DNA of 64,000 bases, taken from positions 1,612,001 to 1,676,000 of the forward strand of contig NZ_CP078088.1 of assembly GCF_022701175.1 (NCBI RefSeq), read 5' to 3'. The notes below the pieces were generated by a model, which was not told the DNA's origin, searched no databases, and worked only from the letters and a program-made list of their open reading frames with translations. Below, piece after piece: positions 18,428 through 28,796 of the stretch (the first letter of the stretch is position 1; the number at the start of each line of letters is the position of its first letter). Source of the DNA: Allobaculum sp. Allo2. GTDB lineage: Bacteria > Bacillota_I > Bacilli_A > Erysipelotrichales > Erysipelotrichaceae. The translations under genes and the position numbers were made by a program.

Positions 18428-18578
18428 GAACGATTAGAATATTCCAGTAAACTCAGGAAATGCGCGAAACGGCGCATTTCTTTTTGAGGCACATTTCTTT
18501 TTGAAAAGACAGGAAAGCGTCTTCGTGCATGAAAGAAGATCGATCCAAAAGCAGGAAGACGGGAAAAGAGGAAAATTT

Positions 18579-19786
18579 ATGGCAGAAAGACTTTTTGATC
18601 ATGCTGTCGATCGCTCGAGCGATCATTCGTTGAAGTATCATGCCGGTCCGATGCTGAGCGATCCGAAAATGATTCCGCTCTGGATTGCAGATATGGATTT
18701 CGCCGCACCGAAAGCCGTACGCGATGCGCTGGAAAAATGCTGCGCGCTGGGCGTATTTGGCTACACCGCCCCATGGGATAAGTATTTACAGGCGGTACAG
18801 AACTGGATGAAATCCCGCCATCATACCGCGATTGAAAAAGACTGGATCGTAACGGCGCCCGGTATTGTTCCGGCGATTAAAATCCTGATTCAGGCACTCA
18901 CAAAGAGGAAGATCCAATTCTGATTTTCCCTCCGGTTTATCACCCGTTCAAAAACAGTATTGAAGAACTGAACCGTACACTGGTATGCAGTCCTTTAAAG
19001 GAAGAGAACGGCATCTATTCCATCGATTTTGAAAATCTGGAGACGCAGCTCAAAGAGAAAAAGTGCGTATGATCATCTTCTGCTCGCCGCATAATCCGAC
19101 GGGAAACGTCTGGGCTAAAGAAGATCTCCAGCGTCTGGCTGCCCTTTGCAAAAGTACGATATTGTGCTGGTCAGCGATGAAATTCACATGGACTTTGATC
19201 CCGATCATCGTCATACGACCATGCTGGAAGCGGATCCGACCATTGCGGATCAGCTCGTTCTCTGCACCGCTCCATCCAAGACATTCAACCTGGCTGGTCT
19301 GCAGGATTCCAACCTGATCATCCCAGATGAAACCATTCGCAAAGCCGTACGCAAGACGATGTCACGCTGCGGTATGGGCGAGGCCAATGTTCTCGGCCTT
19401 GTCGCCTGTCAGACTGCCTACGAGCAGGGTGCCGAGTGGGTAGATGAGCTGAACGCCTGTATCCGCGAAAACGCGCGGTTTATCCAGAAGTATCTGGAAG
19501 AACACATTCCGGAAATTCGCATGGCCATTCCGCAGGGAACATACCTGTTCTGGCTCGACTGCCGAGGCCTGCAGATGAGCGATGAAGAACTGCACGACTT
19601 CTTTTTGAACAAAGCGCATCTCTGGCTCAATGACGGCGTGATGTTCGGTCAGGAAGGAAGCGGATTCATGCGTCTCAATGCCGCCTGCCCAAGATCGACG
19701 CTCAAGCGCGCGCTCGACCAGCTTGCTGATGCCTGGAACGAAAGAAGAAGAACCAGATCCCGATCGGCGATCTGTCGCTGCGATAG
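18579..19786 (+). CDS. MalY/PatB-type PLP aminotransferase (cystathionine beta-lyase-like), frameshifted
   Basis: A fold-type I PLP enzyme. The N-terminus has the MalY/PatB signature MIPLWIADMDFAAPKAVRDAL and GVFGYTAPWD. The core has FCSPHNPTGNVW and DEIHMDFD, and the PLP lysine sits in TAPSKTFNLAGLQ. Such enzymes cleave cystathionine or cysteine conjugates. Breaks occur near 18905, 19062, 19150 and 19755, each repaired by one base in a run, giving about 403 residues ending in IPIGDLSLR. Without the last repair the frame would run to 19796. The start has a GAGG site. Confidence 0.88.
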
Positions 19787-19814
19787 AAAGCCGTAAACTG
19801 GAAAGACAAAAACA

Positions 19815-19881
19815 GCCGCCCCTGCGAAGAAGAGAACGAAGCGTTCGTCCGGCTTTCTTCTTTGAATACGGGGCGGCTTTT
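19815..19881 (+). terminator. Terminator after the aminotransferase
   Basis: GCCGCCCC pairs with GGGGCGGC around a long, partly self-paired loop and runs into TTTTCTTC. A-runs on the left side could allow use in both directions. Confidence 0.7.
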
Positions 19882-20013
19882 CTTCTGGAAACAAGGACGA
19901 CTGCAAATTGTCGAGACTGCACAATTCGAAAAAGAATTTGTCACATCCCGCTCATTTTCCATCTGCAAAGACCAACAAATGGATCGATTCTTTCTTTTTG
20001 AAACAGAAAGGCA

Positions 20014-20019
20014 TATAAT
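20014..20019 (+). promoter_or_regulatory. Probable -10 box for glyS
   Basis: TATAAT lies 45 bases before the glyS start. The expected -35 position holds TTTCTT, a weak match. No T-box leader is seen in the short region upstream. Confidence 0.4.
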
Positions 20020-20063
20020 TGAGTGATTCACTATTTTATTTAGGAGATGAATGGAGGAATATT

Positions 20064-21448
20064 ATGAGTTACGCAAGCTTCAACGATATCGTCGCACACA
20101 TGAAAAACTACGGATTCGTATACCAGGGATCCGAAATCTACGGCGGCCTTGCCAATACCTGGGATTTTGGTCCGCTTGGTATCGAACTGAAAAATAATAT
20201 CAAAAACGCCTGGTGGAAACGCTTCATCCAGGAACAGCCGGAAAACGTCGGCATTCAGTCGGCCATTCTGATGAACCCGCAGGTATGGGTAGCCAGCGGC
20301 CACGTCGGCGGATTCTCCGACCCGCTCATGGACTGCAAGGACTGCAAAACCCGCTACCGCGCAGATACCCTGATTGAAGACGCCACCGAGGGCAAGGTCA
20401 ATCCCGCTGGATGGACCAACAAGCAGATGGAAGAATTCATCGACGAGCACGTAATTGTCTGCCCGAACTGCGGCAAGCACAACTTCACCCCGATTCGCCA
20501 GTTCAACCTGATGTTTAAAACGTTCCAGGGCGTTACCGAAGACGCGAAAAATGAAATTTATCTGCGCCCGGAAACCGCACAGGGCATTTTCGTAAACTTC
20601 AAAACGTACAGCGCACCATGCGTAAGAAACTGCCGTTTGGCGTCGGCCAGATCGGTAAATCGTTCCGTAATGAGATCACACCGGGCAACTTCATTTTCCG
20701 TACCCGTGAATTCGAACAGATGGAACTCGAATTTTTCTGCAAGCCGGGAACCGATCTGGAATGGTTCAAGAAACTCGAAGGCATGTGCGAACAGTTCCTG
20801 CATGACCTCGGCCTGACTTCCGATCGTCTGCGCCTGCGTGCTCATGATCAGGAAGAACTTTCCCACTATTCCAACGCAACCACCGATATCGAGTACCTCT
20901 TTGGCGCTCCGATCGGCTGGGGCGAACTCTGGGGTATTGCTGACCGTACCGACTTTGACCTCACAGCGCACCAGAACACATCCAAGCAGTCTCTGGAATA
21001 CTTCGACCAGGAGGCCAATGAAAAATACATTCCGTATGTTATTGAACCTTCCGTCGGCGTTGAGCGTCTGATTCTTGCGGTTATGTCGCAGGCTCTCGAA
21101 AACGAACAGATTTCCGAAAAGGACAGCCGTATCGTTCTTCGCCTGCATCCTTACCTCGCTCCATATAAGGCAGCCGTTCTTCCGCTGTCCAAAAAGCTTT
21201 CCGAACAGGCCAGAGCGCTCTGCGGCGATCTCGCTCGCGACTTCTCCGTAACCTACGATGAAGCCAATAACATCGGTAAACGCTATCGTCGTCAGGATGC
21301 GATTGGTACGCCGTTCTGCATCACCGTTGACTTTGAAACGGAAAATGACGGCTGTGTAACCGTTCGTGAACGCGATTCCATGGAACAGGTCCGCATTCCG
21401 CTGACTGAAGTGAAAGACTACATCGCTTCCCGCGTTCAGTTTGCCTAG
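20064..21448 (+). CDS. glyS: Glycyl-tRNA synthetase (single-chain class II), one frameshift
   Basis: This enzyme charges tRNA-Gly with glycine as a homodimer. Recognisable segments are [40 protein letters not shown], the class II motif with [14 protein letters not shown], and [20 protein letters not shown]. Motif 3 and the C-terminal anticodon-binding domain ([13 protein letters not shown]) follow. The frame breaks near 20607, where ACGTACAG should read ACGGTACAG. Restored length is about 461 residues, normal. The ATG follows a GGAGG site. Being essential, its frame loss is good evidence for sequence error. Confidence 0.96.
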
Positions 21449-21794
21449 GCTCTTCCATTTCAGGCTGCTCCCGCTCTGGGAGCAGCAGCTGATTCGAGAA
21501 GAGAAATTCCTTTTGCGTATTACGAATGGTATGGGATCCATTTCGCCGCGTCGAAAAGCGAGTACCCTTCACCTCATTTTGTCATCCGCCCGGATTAAAA
21601 AGTTACGCATTTTGTTCATTTGCACAGTGAACGAAACGTCGACGTTTGAACAGGGCGAAAACGGGGCGAAAACGATACGCGACGTACGACTGCTATTTCC
21701 TTCATTTACTGATCAAAGAGCCGAATTCTGCCTCCGGCTCTTTGCTTGTTTTCATAAAACGGCGTGATCCCCCAGGGAAAGGAGCCTGAGTTTC
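21449..21794. other. glyS-dnaG intergenic region
   Basis: A stem (CTGCTCCC/GGGAGCAG) follows glyS at about 21463-21488 without a T-run, and a terminator lies at 21715-21750. No gene is seen. Confidence 0.5.
21715..21750 (+). terminator. Terminator upstream of dnaG
   Basis: AAAGAGCCG pairs with CGGCTCTTT across an 11-base loop, followed by GCTTGTTTT. It isolates dnaG from glyS. Confidence 0.65.
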
Positions 21795-23565
21795 ATGCAG
21801 ATTCCTGAACAGGATCTTCGTAATATTTTGGATCAGACCGATATCATTTCGGTCATTGAGCGGTATGTCCCTCTCGAAAAAAGGGAAAAGAATATCTTGG
21901 TGTCTGTCCGTTTCATGACGACCATTCGCCATCCATGCGCGTCTCCCCGGACAAGCAGATTTATAAATGCTTCAGCTGCGGCGCCGGCGGCAATGCGCTT
22001 CGCTTCATTCAGAACATTGAACATATCTCTTTTCCGGAAGCAGCGGCGAAAGCTGCCGAATGGATCGGCTATCCGCTCAACATTCAGAAGGCTGAACCGG
22101 ATGAAAAGAGTGTTCAGAACCGCGACGCGTACGAAACGCTGCGCCTGTTTACGGTGTACTGTTCGTACGAGCTGTTCAGTCAGGACGGACTGAAGGCCCT
22201 GTCCTATTTGAGCGGCCGCGGCTTTTCGAAAGAAATACTGAAAGAATACGAAATCGGCTATGCGCCGGAAGCCGGCATGGTCAAGGACTATCTGACGCAT
22301 CGCATTTCCGATCGAACCATGCTGGAAAAACCGGTCTGGTTCAGATTGGAACGAACGATCTCATCCCGAGCTTTTACAACCGGATTATGATTCCGATCCA
22401 TGACGCCAACGGTAAGCCGGTTGGGTATACCGCCCGTATTTTGCCGCCGGCGCAGGGACCGAAGTATGTCAATACGACGTCCACGGAGCTTTACGATAAA
22501 AGTTCGCTGATTTTTAATTATCACCGCGCGAAGGATGAAGCCCGCAAAGCCGGCCGCGTCATTCTCTGCGAAGGCGCCATGGACGTACTGGGACTGGCCA
22601 AAGGCGGCTTCAAAGAAGGTATTGCCTGTCTAGGAACAGCGCTGACGGATACGCAGCTCGGCCTGATCGCCGCGCTGAACGTTCCGGTCACGCTCTTTAT
22701 GACCAGGATGAGGCAGGCCAGAACGCGGTCTGGAAATTTGCGCAGAAAGTGCAGAATACCGGAATCCGCTTTTCCATCGTCGCCAATGCGCCGCGAAAAG
22801 ATCCGGATGAAGTGTTCAATGCCTACGGCCGGGAAGGACTGGAACAGGCGATTGAACAGACCGTCTCGTACGCGTCCTTCGCGTTCGACTATTTAAAAAA
22901 CAGTACAATCTCAACAACTACGAGGATAAGAAGCAGTACGCTCGCGCCATGGAGTCGATCATTCGAACGACCCTCGAATCGTTCGAACAGAATGCGGCGT
23001 TTGAAAAGCTGAAAGCACTGACCGGCTTTTCCTTTACCGCCGAACCCCTCAAGCCTGTCTGGCAGCCAAACCGCTTTAAAAAGGCGGAAAAGCAGCAGGG
23101 AATGCCGCTCCAGCGGTCATCCCGCCGGTTGTCAAAGGCCGTCTGCAGGCGGAAAAATCCGTCCTGTGGTCCATTCTGTTTCATGAGAGCTTTCTGAAGC
23201 AGTTTCAGGAGCAGGTCGGCTTCTTCTCGAATCCCGCCTGTTCGAGACTGTCTCTCTACATTTTGCATGCGTATAAGACCGATGCCTCGCTGGATCCGGC
23301 CATTCTGATCGAACAGATAGAAGAGCCGGATGCGCGGGATCTGCTCGTTGAACTGGCGGAATGGCCGGACTATTCTGATCTGCTTCCTCAGTTTTTCGAC
23401 GATGCCGTCTGCAAAATTAAATCGGATATGTTATCGCACAAGATCGATTCCCTGACGAGGCAAATTCGTCAGGCGAGAGATCTGAGCGAAAAAATAGAAC
23501 TGACCAAAACGAAACAGTCGCTGGTTCTCGAAAAGAACCGGCTCAAAAAGACGGTCCAGTTCTGA
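21795..23565 (+). CDS. dnaG: DNA primase DnaG, several frameshifts
   Basis: DnaG makes RNA primers at the replication fork. The protein starts [20 protein letters not shown] and has the CHC2 zinc finger (restored CPFHDD, then [16 protein letters not shown]). The catalytic core and Toprim domain follow, with [17 protein letters not shown] and the acidic DQDEAG restored near 22705. A C-terminal helicase-binding region rich in helices ends at 23565. Breaks lie near 21897, 22335, 22703, 22900 and 23103. Restored length is about 591 residues, typical. It heads the dnaG-rpoD-trmK cluster. Confidence 0.95.
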
Positions 23566-23707
23566 GCTGCACGAATGGACCGTTCTATTCACGGCATGCG
23601 TCTTTGTTAAACCGCACGCTGTCCATCGCCTCGCTGTCCATTTCGCACATGGATGGCGGGCGAATTTTCATAATTGGAAAAAGAAACATAGAAAGGAACC
23701 TGATACG

Positions 23708-25001
23708 ATGACCAGAAAAGCCAGGAAATTCCGTTCGCTCGATGAAGCGAAAGAGTATCTGCTTTCTATGAGAGATCAGAAAGAAGCGGTTGATCTTTGT
23801 GACTTTCAGGAGATGATTACTTCCCTTGATCTGAGTGATGAAGAAAATGAGGATCTGTTTGAATGGATCCGAAACAGCCAGGTCCTCGAACTCGATTCGG
23901 ATACGGAGGGACTCGAAGCCGACGACCTCGATGACGAGCCTGTCCGTTCCAGAAAGGACCCCTTTCCCGAAGACTTCGGCGAAGCTCTGGAAGGAAGACT
24001 GGATCAGGAGCTTAAGGTAGACCAGGAAGAAGAATTAGAAGAAGAACTGGAAAGCGAAAGCACTCAGGAAGAAGAGGAGAACTTCAGCCAAACCGCAAAG
24101 TCGCGCAGGGCCTCTTATGACGAGATTGAAAAACTCGAAAAGGCATTTGAGGAAAATTCCAAAAATCGCAGCAGCGATCCCGTACGCATGTATTTGCGCG
24201 AAATCGGTCAGATTCCTCTGCTCACCGCCCAGCAGGAAAAGGAAGCCGCCAAAGGCTACCAGGAAGAAGGACGCAAGGAATGCCGCGATCTGCTGATCAA
24301 TTCCAACCTGCGTCTAGTCGTTTCCATTGCCAAAAAGTTCAACGGGCGCGGCCTGCCGCTGCTCGATCTGATTCAGGAAGGAAACTGCGGCTTGATCAAG
24401 GCGGTCGAAAAATTCGACTACAAGCGCGGATTTAAGTTTTCAACGTACGCGACCTGGTGGATCCGCCAGTCCATTACGAGAGCCATCGCTGACCAGTCCA
24501 AGACGATTCGCATTCCGGTCCATATGACCGAGACGATCAACAAGCTGACGCGTATTCAGCGTCAGCTCATTCAGAGATCTGGGACGCGATCCGCTTCCGG
24601 AAGAAATTGCGGAAAAGCTTCCGAATATGAAACCGGAAAAAGTCCGTGAAATTCAGCGGATCGCTCTTGAACCGGTTTCGCTCGAAACGCCGATCGGCGA
24701 AGAAGACGATTCGCATCTTGGCGATTTCATTGAAGACAAAACGTCCATTTCTCCAGTGGAATACACCCACAACCAGCTGCTCAAGGACGAAATCGCGCTC
24801 GCGTTAGAAACGCTGAACAAAAGGGAAGAGGAAGTCATCATGATGCGCTACGGCCTCCATGACGGTCAGCCCTGTACCCTGGAAGAAGTCGGACAGGCGT
24901 TTTCGCTGACGCGCGAACGCATTCGCCAGATTGAAGTCAAGGCGCTGCGCAAGCTCAAAAGCCCCGCCCGCTCCAAACGGCTGAAGGATTTTAAACAGTA
25001 A
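23708..25001 (+). CDS. rpoD: Principal sigma factor RpoD (SigA), one frame break
   Basis: Region 1.1 is followed by a long acidic insert (about residues 55-130). Region 1.2 starts at [18 protein letters not shown]. Region 2 shows [32 protein letters not shown] and [15 protein letters not shown]. Region 3 is broken near 24575, where about two bases seem lost before [15 protein letters not shown]. Region 4 shows [19 protein letters not shown]. Length is about 431 residues. This is the housekeeping sigma factor, following dnaG as in most Firmicutes. The stop overlaps the trmK start (TAATG). Confidence 0.97.
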
Positions 25002-25741
25002 TGGAAATTCAGAAACTCCCCGGACTTTCGACGCTATCCAAACGCCTGAAGATTCTGGCGCAGGAAGTCGAAGGTCCAGTACTTGCGGATATCGGCTGTG
25101 ATCACGGTTTCGTATGCATTCAGGCTCTTCTAAACGGCAAAGTGCAGAAAGCCTATGCCTGTGATTTGCGGGAAGGCCCGCTCGAATCAGCCAGAGCCAA
25201 TGTCGCTCAGGCGGGTCTTAGCGATCGGATCTTCTGCCGCCTTCGAAACGGGATCGAAGGATTAGAAGACGATGTGAATCAGATTCTGATCGCCGGCATG
25301 GGCGGTACGCAGATCGAACAGATTCTTGCGGCCAGTCCGCTTCCGGATCGAGTATCGTCCCTGCTGCTTTCTCCGCATAAGGATACCGAACATCTGCGCC
25401 AGTGGCTCTGTGATCATGGCTTTACCATTGTCCGCGAGCGGATGATTCAGGACGGCCATTTTTATCCGCTGCTTTATGTACGCCCTCCAAAAGCAGAGAA
25501 GCAATCGCCGGCGGTCGATGGTACGCTGTCGCCTCAGGCCCTGTATTTTGGCGTTCATCCAAAACGGAACGCGGATTATGATGCGTGGCTGTTGTGGCGG
25601 CTTAACAAATGGAAAACCATCTGTAAAACCATGCCGGAAGATAAGAAAGCACCGTTTCTGCAGAAAATCGAGATGGCAAGATCCCTCCAGAATCTCTCAG
25701 ACGGATCTGTCTCATCTACACTGGATCCAGAGAAGGAATAA
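25001..25741 (+). CDS. trmK: TrmK, tRNA (adenine22-N1)-methyltransferase
   Basis: This SAM-dependent Rossmann enzyme methylates A22 of bacterial tRNA. The SAM site reads LADIGCDHGFVCIQALLNG. The substrate motif ILIAGMGGTQIEQIL and the LLSPHKDTEHLRQWL segment are typical of the family. Length is 246 residues, reading intact. Its start overlaps the rpoD stop by one base, so translation is coupled. The order rpoD-trmK matches Bacillus. Confidence 0.93.
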   Translation: MEIQKLPGLSTLSKRLKILAQEVEGPVLADIGCDHGFVCIQALLNGKVQKAYACDLREGPLESARANVAQAGLSDRIFCRLRNGIEGLEDDVNQILIAGMGGTQIEQILAASPLPDRVSSLLLSPHKDTEHLRQWLCDHGFTIVRERMIQDGHFYPLLYVRPPKAEKQSPAVDGTLSPQALYFGVHPKRNADYDAWLLWRLNKWKTICKTMPEDKKAPFLQKIEMARSLQNLSDGSVSSTLDPEKE

Positions 25742-25996
25742 GCGTCCAAAACCGGTCCAGCTGCTTTTTCACCACAGGAAATGAACAGGCTATCGTCAGG
25801 AACTGAATTCCTTACGGCAGCTTTTCCTTTGTCTGGACTGAGCCGTTTTGCGGCGCAGACGACGTGAAAAAGCGGAAATCCAAAGGAGATCCCCGCTGAA
25901 CTGCGAATGGAGCAGCGCAAATCGATAGTGATCTGGTTTCTGTGAGTGAATTGAAACAGTAAATGCAGCCATTGAACGGATAAAAATGAGCTGTTT
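25742..25996. other. Short intergenic stretch after trmK
   Basis: No gene, terminator or repeat is recognised in this stretch. Confidence 0.4.
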
Positions 25997-26257
25997 TTGT
26001 CAATTGAAAACTGGTCCAGGCGCGTAACTGAAAGGCTGGCCCGTGAATGGAATATCACGGTGGAAGAAATGCGGGCAATTCTCTCGGCCCGCATTGAGGC
26101 CGGAATGAATGACCCTGACCCGAAGAAGCGGGTGCAATGGGAAAGGATATCCCGCGCCGGGACGATACCTGCGCCGGAAGAGCGGCTTCGGCAGGCGGTA
26201 GAGCCGATCGAAGCCGAAGGGTGCGGCGATCTGCTTCGATGGTATCCGATTTTATGA
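25997..26257 (+). CDS. Small Spo0A_C-like helical protein
   Basis: From a TTG start the protein reads ENWSRRVTERLAREWNITVE, then MRAILSARIEAGMNDPDPKK and RAGTIPAPEERLRQAVE. The NPDP-type turn and the PTPEE-like motif resemble the small clostridial proteins usually annotated as containing a Spo0A C-terminal-like domain. Their function is not established. The C-terminal 20 residues look atypical and may follow a frame loss. No clear ribosome site supports the TTG, so the exact start is uncertain. Confidence 0.5.
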   Translation: MSIENWSRRVTERLAREWNITVEEMRAILSARIEAGMNDPDPKKRVQWERISRAGTIPAPEERLRQAVEPIEAEGCGDLLRWYPIL

Positions 26258-26623
26258 GCAAGGGTGCATTTTTAAGAGCGGGATTTTGAATAATGGCAAG
26301 AATGAAAAACAGCAGGTTTGCGCATCGCTATGTGCCGCCTGCTGTTTTTCGTATCTATTTCTCTGTCTGTACAAATTTTGTCCTTTCTGATGAATTCAAC
26401 TGGATTGAATTTTTCTTCTGTCCAGTATCCCGGGTTCGAAAAGCGTTTGCAATATATAGATGATAATAGAAATCAAACTATACGAATAATCAATAAAAAC
26501 AGTATAAATAGAAATGCGCTTGCGGAAGCGGAAATTCCGTTTTCTTCGTTCGTTTCGGCTTCAAATCTGTGTACGATAAAAGAAGACGATTGAAAAACCA
26601 GACAGCAGGCAGGAGGGACACGT
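26258..26623. other. Intergenic region before the macro-domain gene
   Basis: It holds the terminator at 26305-26349 and then an A/T-rich stretch (about 26450-26520) that probably contains the promoter of the macro-VWA pair. No gene is seen. Confidence 0.5.
26305..26349. terminator. Intrinsic terminator
   Basis: AAAAACAGCAGG and CCTGCTGTTTTT form a 12-base stem with a 21-base loop. A- and T-runs on the two sides allow use in both directions. Confidence 0.8.
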
Positions 26624-27754
26624 ATGCCATTTAAGCTCATTCGAAATGATATTACGGAAATGCACGTCGACGCCATTGTGAACGCGGCTAATCGATCACT
26701 GGCCCAGGGCGGCGGCGTGTGCGGGACCATCTTTCAGAAAGCAGGCGCGGCAAAAATGGCAAAAGCCTGCAAGCCTCTGGCACCCATTTCGACCGGACAG
26801 GCGGTTCTTACGCCTGGATTTGCGCTGCCGGCAAGATACGTCATTCATGCGGCAGGTCCAGTTTTTGCGAGTTACACTCCAGAAGAGGCGAGATCCCTGC
26901 TTGCCAGAACCTATCAGAGTGCTTTGCAGCTGGCCGATGAAAATGAGATCCGCAGTCTTGCCTTTCCTCTGATTTCCAGCGGAATTTACGGCTTTCCTAA
27001 AGACCAGGCGCTTCAGGTCGCCATGACGACCATTCTGGATTTTCTGAAAGATCATGAGATGGATGTCTATCTGGTGGTGTTTAACCGGGAATCCTTCGCG
27101 CAAAGTCGAAAACTGGCCGGTGAAGTGGAAAGCTATATTGAAGACAATTATGCGGAAGAACATACTGACCGATCACGGTCGGAATCCTTTGAACTGGATG
27201 ATTTTGAACTGGATGATGAGGAAGAGCTTGTCCACGCCGCACCTTCACTCGTTGAAGCGCCTCATTTTGCAACTGCTGCCGCAGCAGAAGGAATGCCTGA
27301 AGACGAGGAAGACCATTTTATCGTCGATGAACCGTTTAATCAGAAGCTTTTCCATCTGATTGATGCCAAAGGCATGAGCGATGTGGATGTATATAAGCGG
27401 GCCAATCTCGATCGCAAGCTCTTTTCCAAAATCCGAAGCCGCAAAAACTACATCCCCAGCAAGAAAACGATCCTGTCTTTGGCCATAGCGCTGAAGCTTA
27501 CTCTCCAGGAAACCGATGAGCTGCTCGAAAGTGCGGGCTACGCTCTGTCGCGTTCGCTGCTGTTCGATGTGATTGTTGAATTCTTTATCCAGAAGCAGAA
27601 ATACGACATTTTTAAAATAAATGAGGTTCTCTTTCTCTACGATCAGCCGCTGCTCGTGCTCGCTCTGATGCTCAGACAGCCGGCCAATTGGATGTCGCCG
27701 TACCGTTTTAAATGTCGCTTTTCGGGCGACCTGAAGAAAAGCCTTCTTTTGTAG
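26624..27754 (+). CDS. Macro-domain protein with C-terminal HTH-like region
   Basis: Residues 1-170 form a macro domain, which binds ADP-ribose or its derivatives: LIRNDITEMHVDAIVNAAN, QGGGVCGTIFQKAG and the loop FPLISSGIYGFPK. An acidic linker (about 185-240, rich in Asp/Glu) follows. Then comes a helical domain typical of a partner module: FNQKLFHLIDAKGMSDVDVY, RKNYIPSKKTILSLAIAL and LTLQETDELLESAGYALSRS, resembling an XRE-type helix-turn-helix. It ends YDQPLL, where relatives stop soon after, so a base loss near 27657 may have extended the frame to 27754. ATG 26624 follows AGGAGG. The VWA gene follows after 33 bases. Confidence 0.85.
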   Translation: MPFKLIRNDITEMHVDAIVNAANRSLAQGGGVCGTIFQKAGAAKMAKACKPLAPISTGQAVLTPGFALPARYVIHAAGPVFASYTPEEARSLLARTYQSALQLADENEIRSLAFPLISSGIYGFPKDQALQVAMTTILDFLKDHEMDVYLVVFNRESFAQSRKLAGEVESYIEDNYAEEHTDRSRSESFELDDFELDDEEELVHAAPSLVEAPHFATAAAAEGMPEDEEDHFIVDEPFNQKLFHLIDAKGMSDVDVYKRANLDRKLFSKIRSRKNYIPSKKTILSLAIALKLTLQETDELLESAGYALSRSLLFDVIVEFFIQKQKYDIFKINEVLFLYDQPLLVLALMLRQPANWMSPYRFKCRFSGDLKKSLLL

Positions 27755-27787
27755 GATGGATTCATCCAGAAAAGGAGGTTTTCTTCT

Positions 27788-28444
27788 ATGACAGCAGGAT
27801 TAACTGAACTTGTTTTTATTCTCGATCAGAGCGGCTCCATGTACAATCTGACCGAAGATACGATTGGAGGTTTCAACTCCATGCTCGAAAAGCAGCGTCA
27901 TGTAAAAGGCGACTGCAAAGTCACAACGGTTCTCTTCAACGACAGGGCGCATACAATCCACAACCGCCTCGATCTTCAGGCAGTGCGTCCTATGACCCGT
28001 AAAGACTACATACCGCACGGGTCTACCGCACTCTATGATGCGGTAGGAAGGACGATGGATTCGATCATCGCGTCACAGCGGCACATGAATCCGAAATACC
28101 GAGCTAGCCAGGTGATGTTTGTCATCATTACGGACGGATTGGAAAACGACAGCATGTACTATTCCGCCAGCCAGATTCGAAAGATGATTGAGTACGAAAA
28201 AGAAAAATACGGCTGGAAATTTATTTTCCTCGGCGCCAATATCGATGCCGAAAAAGCAGGCTCCGAGATCGGAATTGATGCCCGATTCACCGCAAGCTAC
28301 GTACCCGATGCGGAAGGGACAGAGCTGAATTTTGAGGCGGTCAGCGCTGCAGCGGCCTGTGTACGGGAGAGCGGTATTCTGGAGGAAGACTGCCTCAATG
28401 AAATCCGCAGCGATGAAAAGAAACGAAATCGAAGACGCTTTTAA
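27788..28444 (+). CDS. von Willebrand factor A (VWA) domain protein
   Basis: The MIDAS metal site is visible: FILDQSGSMYNL, the Thr in HGSTALYDAVG and the Asp in FVIITDGLENDSM. The rest (YGWKFIFLGANIDAEKAGSE) is typical of short cytoplasmic VWA proteins. No signal peptide or membrane segment is present. The start has AAAGGAGG nine bases upstream. The last 12 residues are basic and unlike the rest; a frame loss near 28415 would instead give EIEDAFKDLRVFRR ending at about 28469. It forms a two-gene unit with the macro-domain gene. Confidence 0.88.
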   Translation: MTAGLTELVFILDQSGSMYNLTEDTIGGFNSMLEKQRHVKGDCKVTTVLFNDRAHTIHNRLDLQAVRPMTRKDYIPHGSTALYDAVGRTMDSIIASQRHMNPKYRASQVMFVIITDGLENDSMYYSASQIRKMIEYEKEKYGWKFIFLGANIDAEKAGSEIGIDARFTASYVPDAEGTELNFEAVSAAAACVRESGILEEDCLNEIRSDEKKRNRRRF

Positions 28445-28534
28445 AGATCTTCGCGTATTCCGAAGATGAAGAGACAGCATGGAAACCGAAAAGACAGCCG
28501 CAGCTGCCCTCAGGCATAGGAAATCAAGTCTAAT

Positions 28535-28599
28535 AAAGAAAAACGTTCAGGTGTTCGCTTCACTCGCAAAGGCGAGGCGAAATCTGAACGTTTTTCTTT
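28535..28599. terminator. Bidirectional terminator after the VWA gene
   Basis: AAAGAAAAACGTTCAG and its exact complement CTGAACGTTTTTCTTT flank a 33-base loop that can itself pair (TTCGC/GCGAA). Confidence 0.85.
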
Positions 28600-28720
28600 A
28601 ATAGGACTTCGAATCAGGAATAGAAAGGGGAATCCTGCGGGGACGATCGGCGGTGCGGGTATTCAGCAGCCTGCGACGAATCGCCGGCGGCAAGAAGACA
28701 GAGAGGAGGCGGTCTAAAGC

Positions 28721-28770
28721 AAAGGAAAAGGCTCTGAGACCTCTGCATGTGCTGCAGAAGATCAGAGCCT
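28721..28770 (-). terminator. Terminator of the trehalose operon
   Basis: On the minus strand, AGGCTCTGA and TCAGAGCCT form a stem around a 24-base loop, followed by TTTTCCTTT. It lies 27 bases after treC. Confidence 0.7.
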
Positions 28771-28796
28771 TGTATTCGGGATACAAAGAGAAAGCA

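Larger units (their letters stand above)
28470..28796. other. Convergent intergenic region with terminators
   Basis: It lies between the VWA gene and the minus-strand trehalose operon. It holds two terminators (28535-28599 and 28721-28770) and no gene. Confidence 0.6.

Noticed and set aside
19890-20063. T-box riboswitch before glyS
   Set aside because: The region is too short and has no T-box sequence or terminator/antiterminator pair next to the gene.
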